Below are positions 25,276 to 33,857 of a stretch of 40,473 nt of DNA, in pieces. The position numbers and the translations under genes are program-made. Below the pieces are notes generated by a model, which worked only from the letters and a program-made list of their open reading frames with translations, ran no database searches and had not been told where the DNA came from. Source of the DNA: Bacteroidales bacterium KA00251 (GTDB lineage: Bacteria > Bacteroidota > Bacteroidia > Bacteroidales > Porphyromonadaceae); the NCBI GenBank assembly GCA_001552775.1, contig KQ959274.1, forward strand, positions 104,158 to 144,630, written 5' to 3'. Positions within the stretch are counted from its first letter, which is position 1. Each line of letters opens with the position of its first letter.

Positions 25276-26853
25276 ATGAAAAGAATATTATTTGTCCCTT
25301 TTATACTTTGTTTAGTTTTGTTGCTTTCCTGTAAGGAGAGTATACCTGAGCAAAAGCTTATCAAGCTAACTGTTGCTCCAGAAGAGTTCACACTTGAAAG
25401 AGGAAAGACCTCTCAGCTAGTTGTTTCTTGGTTGCCTACAGAGGTTCAAGGCAACCCCCTGTTCAAGTCTAGCAATGAAGAGGTTGTGCAGGTAGATGAT
25501 GGAGGTTTGGTGAGAGCGGTCTCCATCGGGGAAGCAACGGTTGTTGTAAAACTATTTGAAAAGTCTGCTAAGGCTAAAATTAAAGTGGTTAAAGAGGGGG
25601 AGACTTCTACAGTTACAAAGGTTACCCTTATGCCAGATAAACTTCATTTAAAGATTGGAGAAAAGCAAAAAATAGCTGTTCGGTGGGAGCCTGAAACGAT
25701 AAAGGCTACTCCGCAGTTCTCTTCGAGCAATACCTCTATTGTGACTGTAGATAGTCAAGGGGAGGTCAAAGCGCTCTCTCTTGGTGAGGCAGAAGTGATG
25801 GTAGTTGTGAATAATGCTGTGGCCTCTTGTAAGGTTTCGGTTACCGAACAAATACAAAACCAGATGCCTCTACTTCTGTTTAGTAAAGAAAAGTCGGCAA
25901 AAAAAAGCATACTAGACTATGAAGAGCAACTCGGTAGAAAGTATACTAAAGGTGTGCTTGTGCAAGGAAACTTTGCAGCGAATGCATTTGTTGATAAAAG
26001 CTTAGATATCTTCCCTGTAGTATGCTACGGTCTCGAGGATCAGGAGCTTAATCCCGTAATTACTGTACTTGGAAAAGAGCCTATACAAGATTGCAATAAA
26101 ACACTTTCTTTACTGAAGAAAAATGGATTCTCGAATGCCTCTACTAAAACAAATTCACAGGGGCAAATTCGACTCTCGGCAAGCTATGACAAAAATCCCA
26201 AGCTCGTGGTGTTGGGGCAAGAGCAAATTATACAAGAATCTGATCTTCAGCCTGAGACTTATATGATATTGATGTTTATCAATAAAGCGGGATATCCTCT
26301 TGCTCCGAGAGAGCATGACTGTATCAGTAATGTAAAGGACTTCCCAAGCTGGAATGTCTTTCTCACAAAAGACACTCAGACGATTAAAGCCTTTGAGGAA
26401 AGTAGCGGATTTCGATACTTCAAAGAAGAGTTTTCAACCGCCGACAACCTTACTTTTATGACGAAGGATAGTAAGCGAGCTGAAACCAATCTTTCTTGGG
26501 TGTACTATGTGACTAAACCTGACGAGTGGGTTGCCTTTATAGATTGTGGAGTCTCGTGTATTGATAAAGCCGACCAGATCAATACAGAGTCGGTAAGAGC
26601 ATGGCTAGCCTTGAATGGATTTAGCAACAATTTCAAGAGAGCATTTTCCAAAGACGATTGGTATTATGTGTGGAACGAAGACAAGAGCGTTGGGGTACAG
26701 ATCTGTATTGAGAGAGCACGTGCTATCTGCTCCATGCAAATTGTTCCAGGCAACACTCTTTCGAGTTATACAAAGGCTAACCATATCCGAAATCTTGCCA
26801 AGCAGTATCGTCTGGAGAGAGAATTAGAAAACATTACGCTTCGTCAGCGCTAA
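25276..26853 (+). CDS. Lipoprotein with two BIG2 modules and a duplicated domain
   Basis: A 525-residue lipoprotein (lipobox LLLSC, Cys19). Residues 28-108 and 112-191 are two bacterial Ig-like (BIG2) modules, with LTVAPEEFTLERGKT and FKSSNEEVVQVDDGGLVRAVSIGEATV in the first and the matching phrases in the second. The rest is a duplicated unit of about 125 residues that I do not recognise: copy A about 198-318 and copy B about 359-491, sharing the opening (F-x-K-x-x-x-x-K with an aromatic RY/GFRY block) and the phrase NGFSN (283-287 and 447-451). Cysteines occur in both. It follows the other repeat lipoprotein by 115 bases and ends before a strong terminator. Probably cell-surface; role unknown. 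Confidence 0.75.
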   Translation: MKRILFVPFILCLVLLLSCKESIPEQKLIKLTVAPEEFTLERGKTSQLVVSWLPTEVQGNPLFKSSNEEVVQVDDGGLVRAVSIGEATVVVKLFEKSAKAKIKVVKEGETSTVTKVTLMPDKLHLKIGEKQKIAVRWEPETIKATPQFSSSNTSIVTVDSQGEVKALSLGEAEVMVVVNNAVASCKVSVTEQIQNQMPLLLFSKEKSAKKSILDYEEQLGRKYTKGVLVQGNFAANAFVDKSLDIFPVVCYGLEDQELNPVITVLGKEPIQDCNKTLSLLKKNGFSNASTKTNSQGQIRLSASYDKNPKLVVLGQEQIIQESDLQPETYMILMFINKAGYPLAPREHDCISNVKDFPSWNVFLTKDTQTIKAFEESSGFRYFKEEFSTADNLTFMTKDSKRAETNLSWVYYVTKPDEWVAFIDCGVSCIDKADQINTESVRAWLALNGFSNNFKRAFSKDDWYYVWNEDKSVGVQICIERARAICSMQIVPGNTLSSYTKANHIRNLAKQYRLERELENITLRQR

Positions 26854-26962
26854 AATCCCAGCTTGCCACTTCTTATCGTTCTTTTAAGAGTAAGGGCTTT
26901 CTTTTGCGAGAGGCGTTTCTCTCATTGACGAAAAGAGTTTGTTGGCAGGAATGGTATTTCCT

Positions 26963-27004
26963 AATAAAAGACTGGAGACGCTTACAAGTCTCCAGTCTTT
27001 TATT
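26963..27004 (+). terminator. Strong terminator after the lipoprotein pair
   Basis: A perfect 17-base stem, AATAAAAGACTGGAGAC (26963-26979) with its complement at 26988-27004, and an 8-base loop. The A-run on one side and T-run on the other mean it could work on both strands. Confidence 0.9.
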
Positions 27005-27170
27005 TTATGAGAATTAGAACGTACTTTTTTTAACATCTTTACCAATGCTCTCTTATTCCTTCTTTGTGGTTCGTGTATATTTTTCCCTTCTTTTGGAGGT
27101 GAAAGAGCGATGTTCTTACGGATATTTGTTTGTTCGTTGAGATGCTTGACATTGGATAGCTGGGGAAGAA

Positions 27171-27200
27171 TTGCTATTTCTGTAAAACTTCGTACCTTTG
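27171..27200 (+). promoter_or_regulatory. rplS promoter
   Basis: TTG (27171-27173), 19 bases, TACCTTTG (27193-27200). Transcription should start near 27207 and leave a leader of about 168 bases before ATG 27375. Confidence 0.75.
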
Positions 27201-27206
27201 CAAAAG

Positions 27207-27374
27207 CTTTGCGTAACCTATGCCCTAGCTGTTTTTAGGTCTTCTCCATGTAGAGCCGATCTAGCTCCTTACCTTGCAGTAGGAAATAGGGGATCGATGA
27301 TCCTTTATCGCTATTGGGTACGTTGCGTTTGCGTTCAGTTTTTAGAGTACAATTAAAAGAGCTAAGGAAAAGTA
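27207..27374 (+). promoter_or_regulatory. Long rplS leader, possible autoregulatory site
   Basis: The predicted leader is long for a Bacteroidota gene and contains short inverted repeats, such as GGATC-GAT-GATCC and CCTA with TAGG around a T-rich loop. Ribosomal protein leaders of this kind often bind the encoded protein. That is an inference here; I cannot match it to a known RNA family by eye. Confidence 0.35.
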
Positions 27375-27752
27375 ATGAACAACCTTATCAAACTCGTTGA
27401 AGACGAGATGAAGACAGCAAGCAAAGAGTTCCCCCTCTTTGCACCAGGCGATATTATCACAGTAGAGTATCGTATTCGAGAAGGAAACAAAGAGCGTATC
27501 CAGAACTATCGTGGTACCGTAATCGCTATCAAAGGACATGGTAGCAAGCGTCGCTTCAATGTACGCAAGATTAGTGATGGCGTTGCTGTAGAACGTATCT
27601 TCCCCCTAGATAGCCCCTTTGTTGAAAATATACGTGTAGAACGTCATGGTAAAGTACGCCGTGCTAAGCTGTACTACCTACGCGCTCTCCGTGGAAAGAG
27701 TGCTCGTATTAAGGAGCGTCGTTTCCTTTCCAAGAGTGTAAAAAGAATCTAG
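27375..27752 (+). CDS. rplS: Ribosomal protein bL19
   Basis: A 125-residue large-subunit protein located at the interface between the two subunits. It is fully recognisable: [23 protein letters not shown], the [17 protein letters not shown] block, then [28 protein letters not shown]. The C-terminal tail is strongly basic. It stands alone rather than with trmD/rpsP as in many bacteria, with its own promoter and leader, and rpsO follows after 101 bases. Confidence 0.98.
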   Translation: MNNLIKLVEDEMKTASKEFPLFAPGDIITVEYRIREGNKERIQNYRGTVIAIKGHGSKRRFNVRKISDGVAVERIFPLDSPFVENIRVERHGKVRRAKLYYLRALRGKSARIKERRFLSKSVKRI

Positions 27753-27853
27753 TCTTTGAATTAAAAGAGTGAATATACCTCTAGGATAGATTTTTCCACA
27801 CCAAAATTTATTTGGAAGGATCTCATGAGGAAAACACACAATAAGAGAAAGAT

Positions 27854-28123
27854 ATGTATTTAGACTCTACTAAGAAAAAGGAGATATTCTCCGAGCATGG
27901 TAAAGATGCCAACGACACAGGTAGTGTAGAGAGCCAAGTAGCACTATTTACCTACAGAATCGCTCACCTTACTAATCACCTTCGTCAGAACCCCAAAGAC
28001 TTTGCTACGGAACGTTCGATGAAGATGCTTGTCGGAAAGCGTCGTAGACTACTTGACTATGTCGCAAAAAAAGATATTGAGCGCTACCGTGCTTTGATAG
28101 CTAAGCTCGGTATTCGTAGATAG
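27854..28123 (+). CDS. rpsO: Ribosomal protein uS15
   Basis: Small-subunit protein of 89 residues that binds the central domain of 16S rRNA. Conserved blocks: DTGSVESQVALFTYRIAHLTNHLRQNPKD and the rRNA-binding segment MLVGKRRRLLDYVAKKD, ending YRALIAKLGIRR. The 101-base gap to rplS holds a small hairpin (CCAAA with TTTGG at 27801-27815) but no clear promoter, so rpsO may be read from the rplS promoter or have a weak one of its own. A strong terminator follows. Confidence 0.98.
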   Translation: MYLDSTKKKEIFSEHGKDANDTGSVESQVALFTYRIAHLTNHLRQNPKDFATERSMKMLVGKRRRLLDYVAKKDIERYRALIAKLGIRR

Positions 28124-28189
28124 TCACCACCTTCTTTATCGGAGGACTTGAGAAAAGCACTCTTATAAAGTTGGCTTCTAATCAGAATA

Positions 28190-28234
28190 AAAGTCTCCCT
28201 CTATTCATAAGAGTAGAGGGAGACTTTCTTTTTT
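28190..28234 (+). terminator. Terminator after rpsO
   Basis: A perfect 14-base stem, AAAGTCTCCCTCTA (28190-28203) with its complement at 28214-28227, a 10-base loop, and then CTTTTTT. A clear intrinsic terminator. Confidence 0.92.
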
Positions 28235-28420
28235 GAGTTATTTTGCTTTTCTAGCTAGTCCAATTGGCCTCGCGGTATCATAGCAATATAGGAGAATCTT
28301 GGAAGAGGGGACTTCTATTGGGAATAGGGAGCGTAAGGTAATTGCGTGGAAGGGGAGGGGAGACTTAGAAGAGATCATTTGCGGCTTACTCCAATGATCT
28401 AAAGGACAAAGCAAATCTAC

Positions 28421-28543
28421 TTAACCCCACTGATCCCAGATAGGTGAATTCAGAGATCCTGAATAGAGTGAAACATTACCAAGGCGTAGAGTATAGTTAT
28501 TCACAGTCGCAAAAACTGCTTTGAACTTGAAGTTGACGAAGTC
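28421..28543 (-). pseudogene. Possible C-terminal remnant of a lost gene
   Basis: Reading the minus strand, 40 codons without a start end at TAA (28421-28423). The peptide looks like an alternating beta-strand protein tail (FKAVFATVNNYTLRLG, then SLNSPIWDQWG). The same frame continues upstream through a single TGA (28544-28546) into NWQFRNSN. It lies directly downstream of the fimbrial operon, so it could be what is left of a fourth gene there. Chance open frame is a real alternative; I recognise no family. Confidence 0.25.
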
Positions 28544-28570
28544 TCAATTGCTATTGCGAAATTGCCAATT

Positions 28571-28609
28571 AAAAAGCTCGGATAGATTCAATTGAACTTA
28601 TCCGAGCTT
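28571..28609 (-). terminator. Terminator of the fimbrial operon
   Basis: On the minus strand AAGCTCGGATA and TATCCGAGCTT form an 11-base stem whose loop is itself nearly self-complementary (TTCAATTGAA), followed by TTTTTAA. It ends 33 bases after the stop of the last fimbrial gene. Confidence 0.85.
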
Positions 28610-28641
28610 GTAAGATTTTAGGCTATCTCCTTACATGGTTA

Positions 28642-30864
28642 CTAATCATTGCTAAGGAGCCAAATGGGGAATGTTTCACTATCAGCCGAAACAGCTCCTG
28701 TTGAGTGCCAAGAGTCCCTTGTTAGGAAAGCTACATAGGCACGGCGACTGTTTTCTGTTTGTCTTTTGCTCGATAATATGATGGCTTCTTTCCCAAGTCT
28801 TGAGTCGGGGCCACCTTCATCGGCAAAATGGGAATTCAACATGCCCATTGCGTAAAGCGTTCTAGAGACATCGTGTTCGTTGTGGTTCGACCAAAAAGCT
28901 TCAGTGGCTAAGTCTTCGACAGTGCCATTCCAGCTTGGACCAAGATAGCGACAAGTGATCTTGAAATAGGAATGAACCTCTCCATCATTTTCAGCAACAT
29001 GGTTGAAGTCGCCATGCCATTGAAAGCGGTATGCTGTGACCATTGCTTTCCCAAATATAGTGTTATTTGCAGGTTTAAAGCGAATTGCATAGGTTACCTT
29101 ATTGGCTTTGTCGGTACGGAAGTCGGAAGCTAGTACCACAGGAGGAATAGTTTTCCCACTAGCTTGTAGATTATACCAATTGGGAAATAGAATATACTCC
29201 CAAGCCGAAGTTTTACTTTCATGTACGGTATTGCCTTCTCCTATAAGGAAGCCATTGCGATCTGCTCTCGCAACCAAAGATCCTAACTCACCCATATCTG
29301 TAGGCATGTGGTAGTTTACTCCTCCGATTTCACAATTTGCAAAGCGGGGTACAGCTTCATCTTTATGTTTGAAGTAACCTATTTCCGAAACCTTGTTTCC
29401 TATAGTTGCAAAACCTGTTCCATCTGGATTCAGTGGGGCGGTAGCGAGAAACTCTACGGGCATCTTGGGGCGTCCATGCTTTACTGTAAACTCCTTGCTA
29501 GTCATCCCAGAGAAGTTCTTAGCCACGAGGGGAATATCTTTGAATTCTGGTGTGGCTAATTTGCCAGCTCCATTCAGTTTACTAATAGAGACATAGTTGC
29601 TTTGCATAGGAAGTGCTAGCTTGTAGGTGCGTGTAATTTGTCCCGTAGCGGGGTCTTTATGAGATCTTCCCACCTCTGTGAGGGTTACACCTGCCTCAGG
29701 AGTATAGCTTTCGGCAAAACTAAGAGATCCCTCGCGCACGAAGGTATGGACATGAAGCATGACTTCAGTTGCTTCCTTAGTCGCGGTATAGATATTCTTT
29801 TGAGAATCTTTGAGGTAGGGGTTCATATAAGGGGCATTTGGAAGCTCTGCATCGTATTCAACGATAAGCGGTCTTTGTACATCATCTTCGCTTATACCTA
29901 CTGATCCCATTTCCTCCCAATCAGCCACTTTTATTTCGTATTTAAGTTTGCCGAAAGTGTGATGAGGATCATCATCGGGATTTACGGCACCTCCTAATTC
30001 ATGAAGAATGATATTGTAGAGGTGATTACGCTTGATGACAAAGTTTTCTAGGCGGACGTACTCTGGCTTTAGTTTGACTCCCTTATAGGTAGCTTCTATG
30101 GTAAAGAAGGTTTCATTGCGTATATCCGTTTCATAGCTATAGATAGTCGCTTTGAGAGCTCCATTTTCAAAGAGTGTTCCCTCGTAGACTTTATCTGTTG
30201 TGGAGGTAAGCCCATCCATCTGGTTTACCTGAGCAAAAAGGTGGCTTGATGTATATCTTTTGCTAAAGGTAATTTTGTCAATTACCAATCCATCAATCTT
30301 GTTGTAAAAGTCAAAACGTGCTGCTAGTCTAACTAGCTTGATGGGGTCAGGAATTGTTGTGGATTGCTTAGACTTTACCGCTACATTTACTCGTTCTGAA
30401 GTCATCAAGAAATTGTTAGCTTGAGCATCTTCTCCCGGAGTTTGTGTGGCGATAAGCTTTCCTAAGTCTGCAGGTGTAGTGGGGCCAGCTTTTAGTGCAG
30501 CCTCAAGTGTAGCATCTGGATTGGCAACCAAAAAGAAGTAGAAGTCTCCGCTCTTTTCGTTGTCAAACTCATAAGTGTCACTTCCTGATGCGGTTTTTGT
30601 ACAAGCGATTGTTTTGTAGTGTAGACCAGAGGAAGTACGAAATACCACAGCATAAAGTTTGTCAATATTTCGCTCTCTATCTAAAGCTGGGGTAGGTAGT
30701 ACACGCCCTTCCTGGCCAGACGCACGTAGAGAGGACACCAAGGAGAAGTGCACGATACCTGGTTTACCAGAGTCTTTCTGGGTTCTTATTTTATCACCCG
30801 CACAAGATGCAAAAAGAAAGGGTATCAGTAGCAGTACGGGAATATATTTGATGATTCTGTTCAT
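28642..30864 (-). CDS. Fimbrial tip-like lipoprotein
   Basis: A 740-residue lipoprotein (lipobox FASC, Cys21). The N-terminal half has fimbrillin-family features: KLYAVVFRTSSGLHYK, GDFYFFLVANPDA, and the strand IKLVRLAARFDFYNK, which matches the conserved Arg-Ala-Arg strand of FimA/Mfa-type subunits. A middle part (about 330-470) has Ig-like strands. The last 270 residues form a domain with NYHMPTDMGELGSL, VTYAIRFKP and a late FPIWLL, like the C-terminal domain of the lipoprotein at 23463-25160. The size and the last place in the operon suggest a tip adhesin comparable in role to FimD/FimE or Mfa5; this is inference. It begins 12 bases after the previous gene. Confidence 0.78.
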   Translation of the reverse strand: MNRIIKYIPVLLLIPFLFASCAGDKIRTQKDSGKPGIVHFSLVSSLRASGQEGRVLPTPALDRERNIDKLYAVVFRTSSGLHYKTIACTKTASGSDTYEFDNEKSGDFYFFLVANPDATLEAALKAGPTTPADLGKLIATQTPGEDAQANNFLMTSERVNVAVKSKQSTTIPDPIKLVRLAARFDFYNKIDGLVIDKITFSKRYTSSHLFAQVNQMDGLTSTTDKVYEGTLFENGALKATIYSYETDIRNETFFTIEATYKGVKLKPEYVRLENFVIKRNHLYNIILHELGGAVNPDDDPHHTFGKLKYEIKVADWEEMGSVGISEDDVQRPLIVEYDAELPNAPYMNPYLKDSQKNIYTATKEATEVMLHVHTFVREGSLSFAESYTPEAGVTLTEVGRSHKDPATGQITRTYKLALPMQSNYVSISKLNGAGKLATPEFKDIPLVAKNFSGMTSKEFTVKHGRPKMPVEFLATAPLNPDGTGFATIGNKVSEIGYFKHKDEAVPRFANCEIGGVNYHMPTDMGELGSLVARADRNGFLIGEGNTVHESKTSAWEYILFPNWYNLQASGKTIPPVVLASDFRTDKANKVTYAIRFKPANNTIFGKAMVTAYRFQWHGDFNHVAENDGEVHSYFKITCRYLGPSWNGTVEDLATEAFWSNHNEHDVSRTLYAMGMLNSHFADEGGPDSRLGKEAIILSSKRQTENSRRAYVAFLTRDSWHSTGAVSADSETFPIWLLSND

Positions 30865-30876
30865 ACCAATTGTGAT

Positions 30877-32325
30877 TTAGTTAGCATCGGGGTTATTGTA
30901 GTTCTTATCATAGATGATCGTAAGATAACGCTTGATTGAAGGAGCAGCATCACTACTGATTTCAAATACAGCTTTATCTTTTTCTTCAGTAAGAGATGGA
31001 AAGGCAATGTAATGACAATCGGTATCTTGGATTTTCCTTTTTTCTATTTGATACTCCTTCCCCGAGTCGGAGTGGATCATCTTTACGACAAACTCATGAT
31101 GTCCAGATAGACGAGTCCGAAGTTCAAACTTGCGTTCTTCGGTATTGCTTGTGTAGAATGTCCTATTGAGGGCATCGTAATGACAGGTCGGCTTTTCTAT
31201 TTCCCAGCATACCACCTGAATAATCTGCATATCATGGTTGAGAATTACAGAATTCCAAGGGGTATCTTCTATGGTGAAGACTAACTTACTATCCTTTTCT
31301 AGTGGCTTGTTGTCTCCCACTACCACTTTGTAAAGGGCATTGCGGTGTATGTCAAGGGGTACATAGCTAGAAGAAGAGATTACAAAGGGTACTTCCAGTA
31401 CTACCTGTTGTCCATTCTCAAGTTTTCCTTCGATTACTACTGTGGTAGCCTCATTTTTCTGAGCTTCATCGGAAGGCTGAGGTCCTTCATAGAGATAAAA
31501 TGCTTTTTTTAGTTCTGCTCCTTGCTCTCCAGAGACACCTTTAAACGGATTAGGAAGTTGAGCATAACCAGCTGACAAGTTTATTTTTGTGGCAGTTGCC
31601 GGAGCTTCATAAGTACGATTGCCATCTGCATCTGTGGTAGGGAATGCTGTGGTGCGGTCGTAGGTATTCTTAATGCTAAGCTTGGTAATGGTGAGGTTGG
31701 GGATGTGGTTTGAGACATCAATACGAGCCACTACACGGGTTAGAACTACGGTAATAGGACTAGTAGTACCTGTCACCGCAATCTGTGTACTGCCTCCTTG
31801 CTTTGCTACACCAGTCATAGGAATTGTTGGGGTAGTGGCATCTCCTGTCAAGAGGTCTTTAGAGGTACTGTTGTCTGCAATCTGTTTGCTCATCAAGAGC
31901 TTTTCAAAGTCGGCTTGAGAGGTCGTGCCAACCTGCGCTCCTGCCACTTCGTCGTTGGCTATAAATAGAAAGCGGTATACTCCAGCTTGACTCTTGTCAA
32001 ATTCCTTGGTGTAAGCGTACTCTGCTTCACCAGACTGAATGAGTTGGCTCATAGCAATAGGATCAATCGCGATCAGCTTGGATCCATCGTTGGAGAAGGT
32101 GTACATAGTCAGCTTCTTCACACTCCATTCAAGCTCGTCATGGATTGCATTTCGGTAGGTGAAGACTTCTCCTTGGGGAAATGAGATTCGGAAGGTTATT
32201 TTGGATGAATTACCTTTTGTCTCTTCCTTTTTGGTGGGGTCGTTATTGTCTTTGCATCCAACTGCGAAGAGTGTCAGGGCAGCTGCGACAAAGTACAAAA
32301 GACGCATTACAATTCTTTTTTGCAT
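30877..32325 (-). CDS. Fimbrillin-family lipoprotein (FimC/Mfa4-like)
   Basis: A 482-residue lipoprotein (lipobox AVGC, Cys24). Fimbrillin-type features are WSVKKLTMYTFSNDGSKL, a VYRFLFIANDE block, and the strand VVLTRVVARIDVSNHIPNLT. A later block RNALYKVVVGDN is the usual end of the second fimbrillin domain. About 100 C-terminal residues form an added beta domain. It may be the shaft or an accessory subunit. An in-frame ATG six codons downstream (32307) is possible. Placed between the anchor gene (100 bases upstream) and the tip-like gene. The sequence does not tell whether this is the main subunit. Confidence 0.78.
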   Translation of the reverse strand: MQKRIVMRLLYFVAAALTLFAVGCKDNNDPTKKEETKGNSSKITFRISFPQGEVFTYRNAIHDELEWSVKKLTMYTFSNDGSKLIAIDPIAMSQLIQSGEAEYAYTKEFDKSQAGVYRFLFIANDEVAGAQVGTTSQADFEKLLMSKQIADNSTSKDLLTGDATTPTIPMTGVAKQGGSTQIAVTGTTSPITVVLTRVVARIDVSNHIPNLTITKLSIKNTYDRTTAFPTTDADGNRTYEAPATATKINLSAGYAQLPNPFKGVSGEQGAELKKAFYLYEGPQPSDEAQKNEATTVVIEGKLENGQQVVLEVPFVISSSSYVPLDIHRNALYKVVVGDNKPLEKDSKLVFTIEDTPWNSVILNHDMQIIQVVCWEIEKPTCHYDALNRTFYTSNTEERKFELRTRLSGHHEFVVKMIHSDSGKEYQIEKRKIQDTDCHYIAFPSLTEEKDKAVFEISSDAAPSIKRYLTIIYDKNYNNPDAN

Positions 32326-32425
32326 AGGTTCAAAGTAAGTCAGTTTTTTTGTTTCTTATTAGATTGTATTTCTACAGGTATTCCTCTTTTCGGGAGGACG
32401 TTTTAGTATTTCCTTTTTCTTTCTT

Positions 32426-33403
32426 CTAAAGGGTGATGGTACCGCCAAGCTCCCAGTCTTCTACCGATCCCGTATACCAAGGACGGATCGTTACGCTTCC
32501 TTCGTCGTTGATACGAATCTGTATGCGGTATACCTGTACGGCTCTTTGGTCGGGCCTCCAGCCAAAAGTCTGAAAAGCTTTAGCGAGATTGAGTTTTTTG
32601 GTAATGGCTTTGTCGCCTAGTTTTACTTGAAAAAATGGGATTCTGTCATTACGGTATCTTAGAGAGATCAGCTCCCCAGTGAGTTGGTGGTTGAGGAGCG
32701 TTATATCTTGGAATATTGGACAGGTCTTTTCGCTATGTAGAGGAAAGGTGTGCAAGACCCCTAGCGGTTGGTTTACCATAATGGAAAGGGGGCTTTTGTT
32801 GGGGTCAAGCTGGTACTCTTCTGTAAGATTGCTCAGCTCGATTCTGTACACTCCATCCGAGGGGGGAACAGATTGCCACTGCACTTGGTAGATCAGGTGG
32901 CAGTGAATATTGGAAAGGTCGCAAATGTAGTGCTGCTTTTCACTTTGTTTCACTTCAAAGTTTTTGGTGTTCCAAAATAGTTCTTCTGCATTGGCGTAAG
33001 CCTCTCCAGTTTCCGTTCGTTTTTTGAGGTGAAGCAAGAAGTCTTGATAAGAACTCTTCATCGCAACGAGCGAAGAGAGGGTCGTATTTTCCTCAGTGCA
33101 ATTGCCTATCGTAACAACCGTATACATCCCTTGCCTCATCCCACTTATAATGAGTTTCTGTGGCGAAGATGCATTTTGTGGTAGCTCTTTGATAAATTGT
33201 CCTTGATGGTCAAATAAGAAGTGCCTCATCGATTGCACGTATTGGGGATATTCATCTTCTTCTACTGGCACATAGCGGTACTCGAGCGTCACCTCGTTGC
33301 AATCGCTCAAATCGTCGTAAAAAGGAGAGCAGCCTTCCACAAGAAGACTTGTTGCTAACACAATCAAAGAGACTACGAAGTTAACTCTATATATACGCTT
33401 CAT
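32426..33403 (-). CDS. FimB/Mfa2 family fimbrial anchor lipoprotein
   Basis: A 325-residue lipoprotein (lipobox VEGC, Cys25) of the FimB/Mfa2 class, which in P. gingivalis anchors fimbriae to the outer membrane and limits their length. The opening CSPFYDDLSDC is typical, as are VTLEYRYVP, the MRHFLFDHQGQFI block, GMYTVVTIGN and the ending IRPWYTGSVEDWELGGTITL. First gene of the operon, read from a promoter 28 bases upstream. The homologous genes in known fimbrial loci lie next to a major fimbrillin gene; here no classical fimA or mfa1 precedes it in the window. Confidence 0.85.
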   Translation of the reverse strand: MKRIYRVNFVVSLIVLATSLLVEGCSPFYDDLSDCNEVTLEYRYVPVEEDEYPQYVQSMRHFLFDHQGQFIKELPQNASSPQKLIISGMRQGMYTVVTIGNCTEENTTLSSLVAMKSSYQDFLLHLKKRTETGEAYANAEELFWNTKNFEVKQSEKQHYICDLSNIHCHLIYQVQWQSVPPSDGVYRIELSNLTEEYQLDPNKSPLSIMVNQPLGVLHTFPLHSEKTCPIFQDITLLNHQLTGELISLRYRNDRIPFFQVKLGDKAITKKLNLAKAFQTFGWRPDQRAVQVYRIQIRINDEGSVTIRPWYTGSVEDWELGGTITL

Positions 33404-33430
33404 TTTTATTTGTAATTCTATTTTTCGCTA

Positions 33431-33438
33431 CAAAGGTA
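33431..33438 (-). promoter_or_regulatory. Promoter (-7 box) of the fimbrial operon
   Basis: TACCTTTG on the minus strand, with the start of transcription expected near 33424, about 21 bases before ATG 33403. The -33 region is AT-rich without a clear TTG. A spaced inverted repeat ACACAT (33456-33461) and ATGTGT (33486-33491) lies just upstream and might be a regulator site. Confidence 0.6.
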
Positions 33439-33857
33439 CAAAATAATAAAATATAACACATGATAGCCTGAAGTATAGCTAATTTATGTGTGATTGTGGT
33501 GTTGTTGACCATTGTTTGTTGCGTCTTGTGTGTGCATTAAGCAGAATATTAAAAATAACTTAGTGAGGTTTATAGGTATAGATCTAGTGGATATTTCCCA
33601 AAGAGGAAAGAGACTATTACTTGGCGATAGAGCAGTCCGCTGGCGTTGCCACTAACCCAAACCCTAGCAGTGCAAAAAGGAGAAGAGGATGTTTCTAAGT
33701 CGGTCGAGCATGAAGATTGAGGAGTTGGGTGTTAGAAGTGTAGAATTGTCTGCAAGATGAGGGGAGGGGAGACGCTAGGAGTTGTGCGCGTGGAGAAAGG
33801 AATTTACCGCATTCCGCTATGAAAGTGGTGTGTACAATACGACGATATTTTCATAAG

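Larger units (their letters stand above)
26854..27374. other. Intergenic region before rplS
   Basis: These 521 bases hold the strong terminator at 26963-27004, a stretch without recognisable features to about 27170, and then the rplS promoter and leader. No tRNA or small gene is seen. Confidence 0.65.
28124..28641. other. Convergent intergenic region
   Basis: These 518 bases lie between the converging rpsO and fimbrial operons. They contain the rpsO terminator (28190-28234), an 8-base hairpin AGATCATT/AATGATCT at 28372-28400, a possible decayed coding remnant on the minus strand (28421-28543), and the fimbrial operon terminator (28571-28609). Confidence 0.65.

Noticed and set aside
28351-33780. 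GGGGAGGGGAGAC present near 28356 and again near 33764
   Set aside because: A 13-base purine-rich match with little similarity beyond it; too simple to call a repeat family or a quadruplex, since only two G-runs are present.
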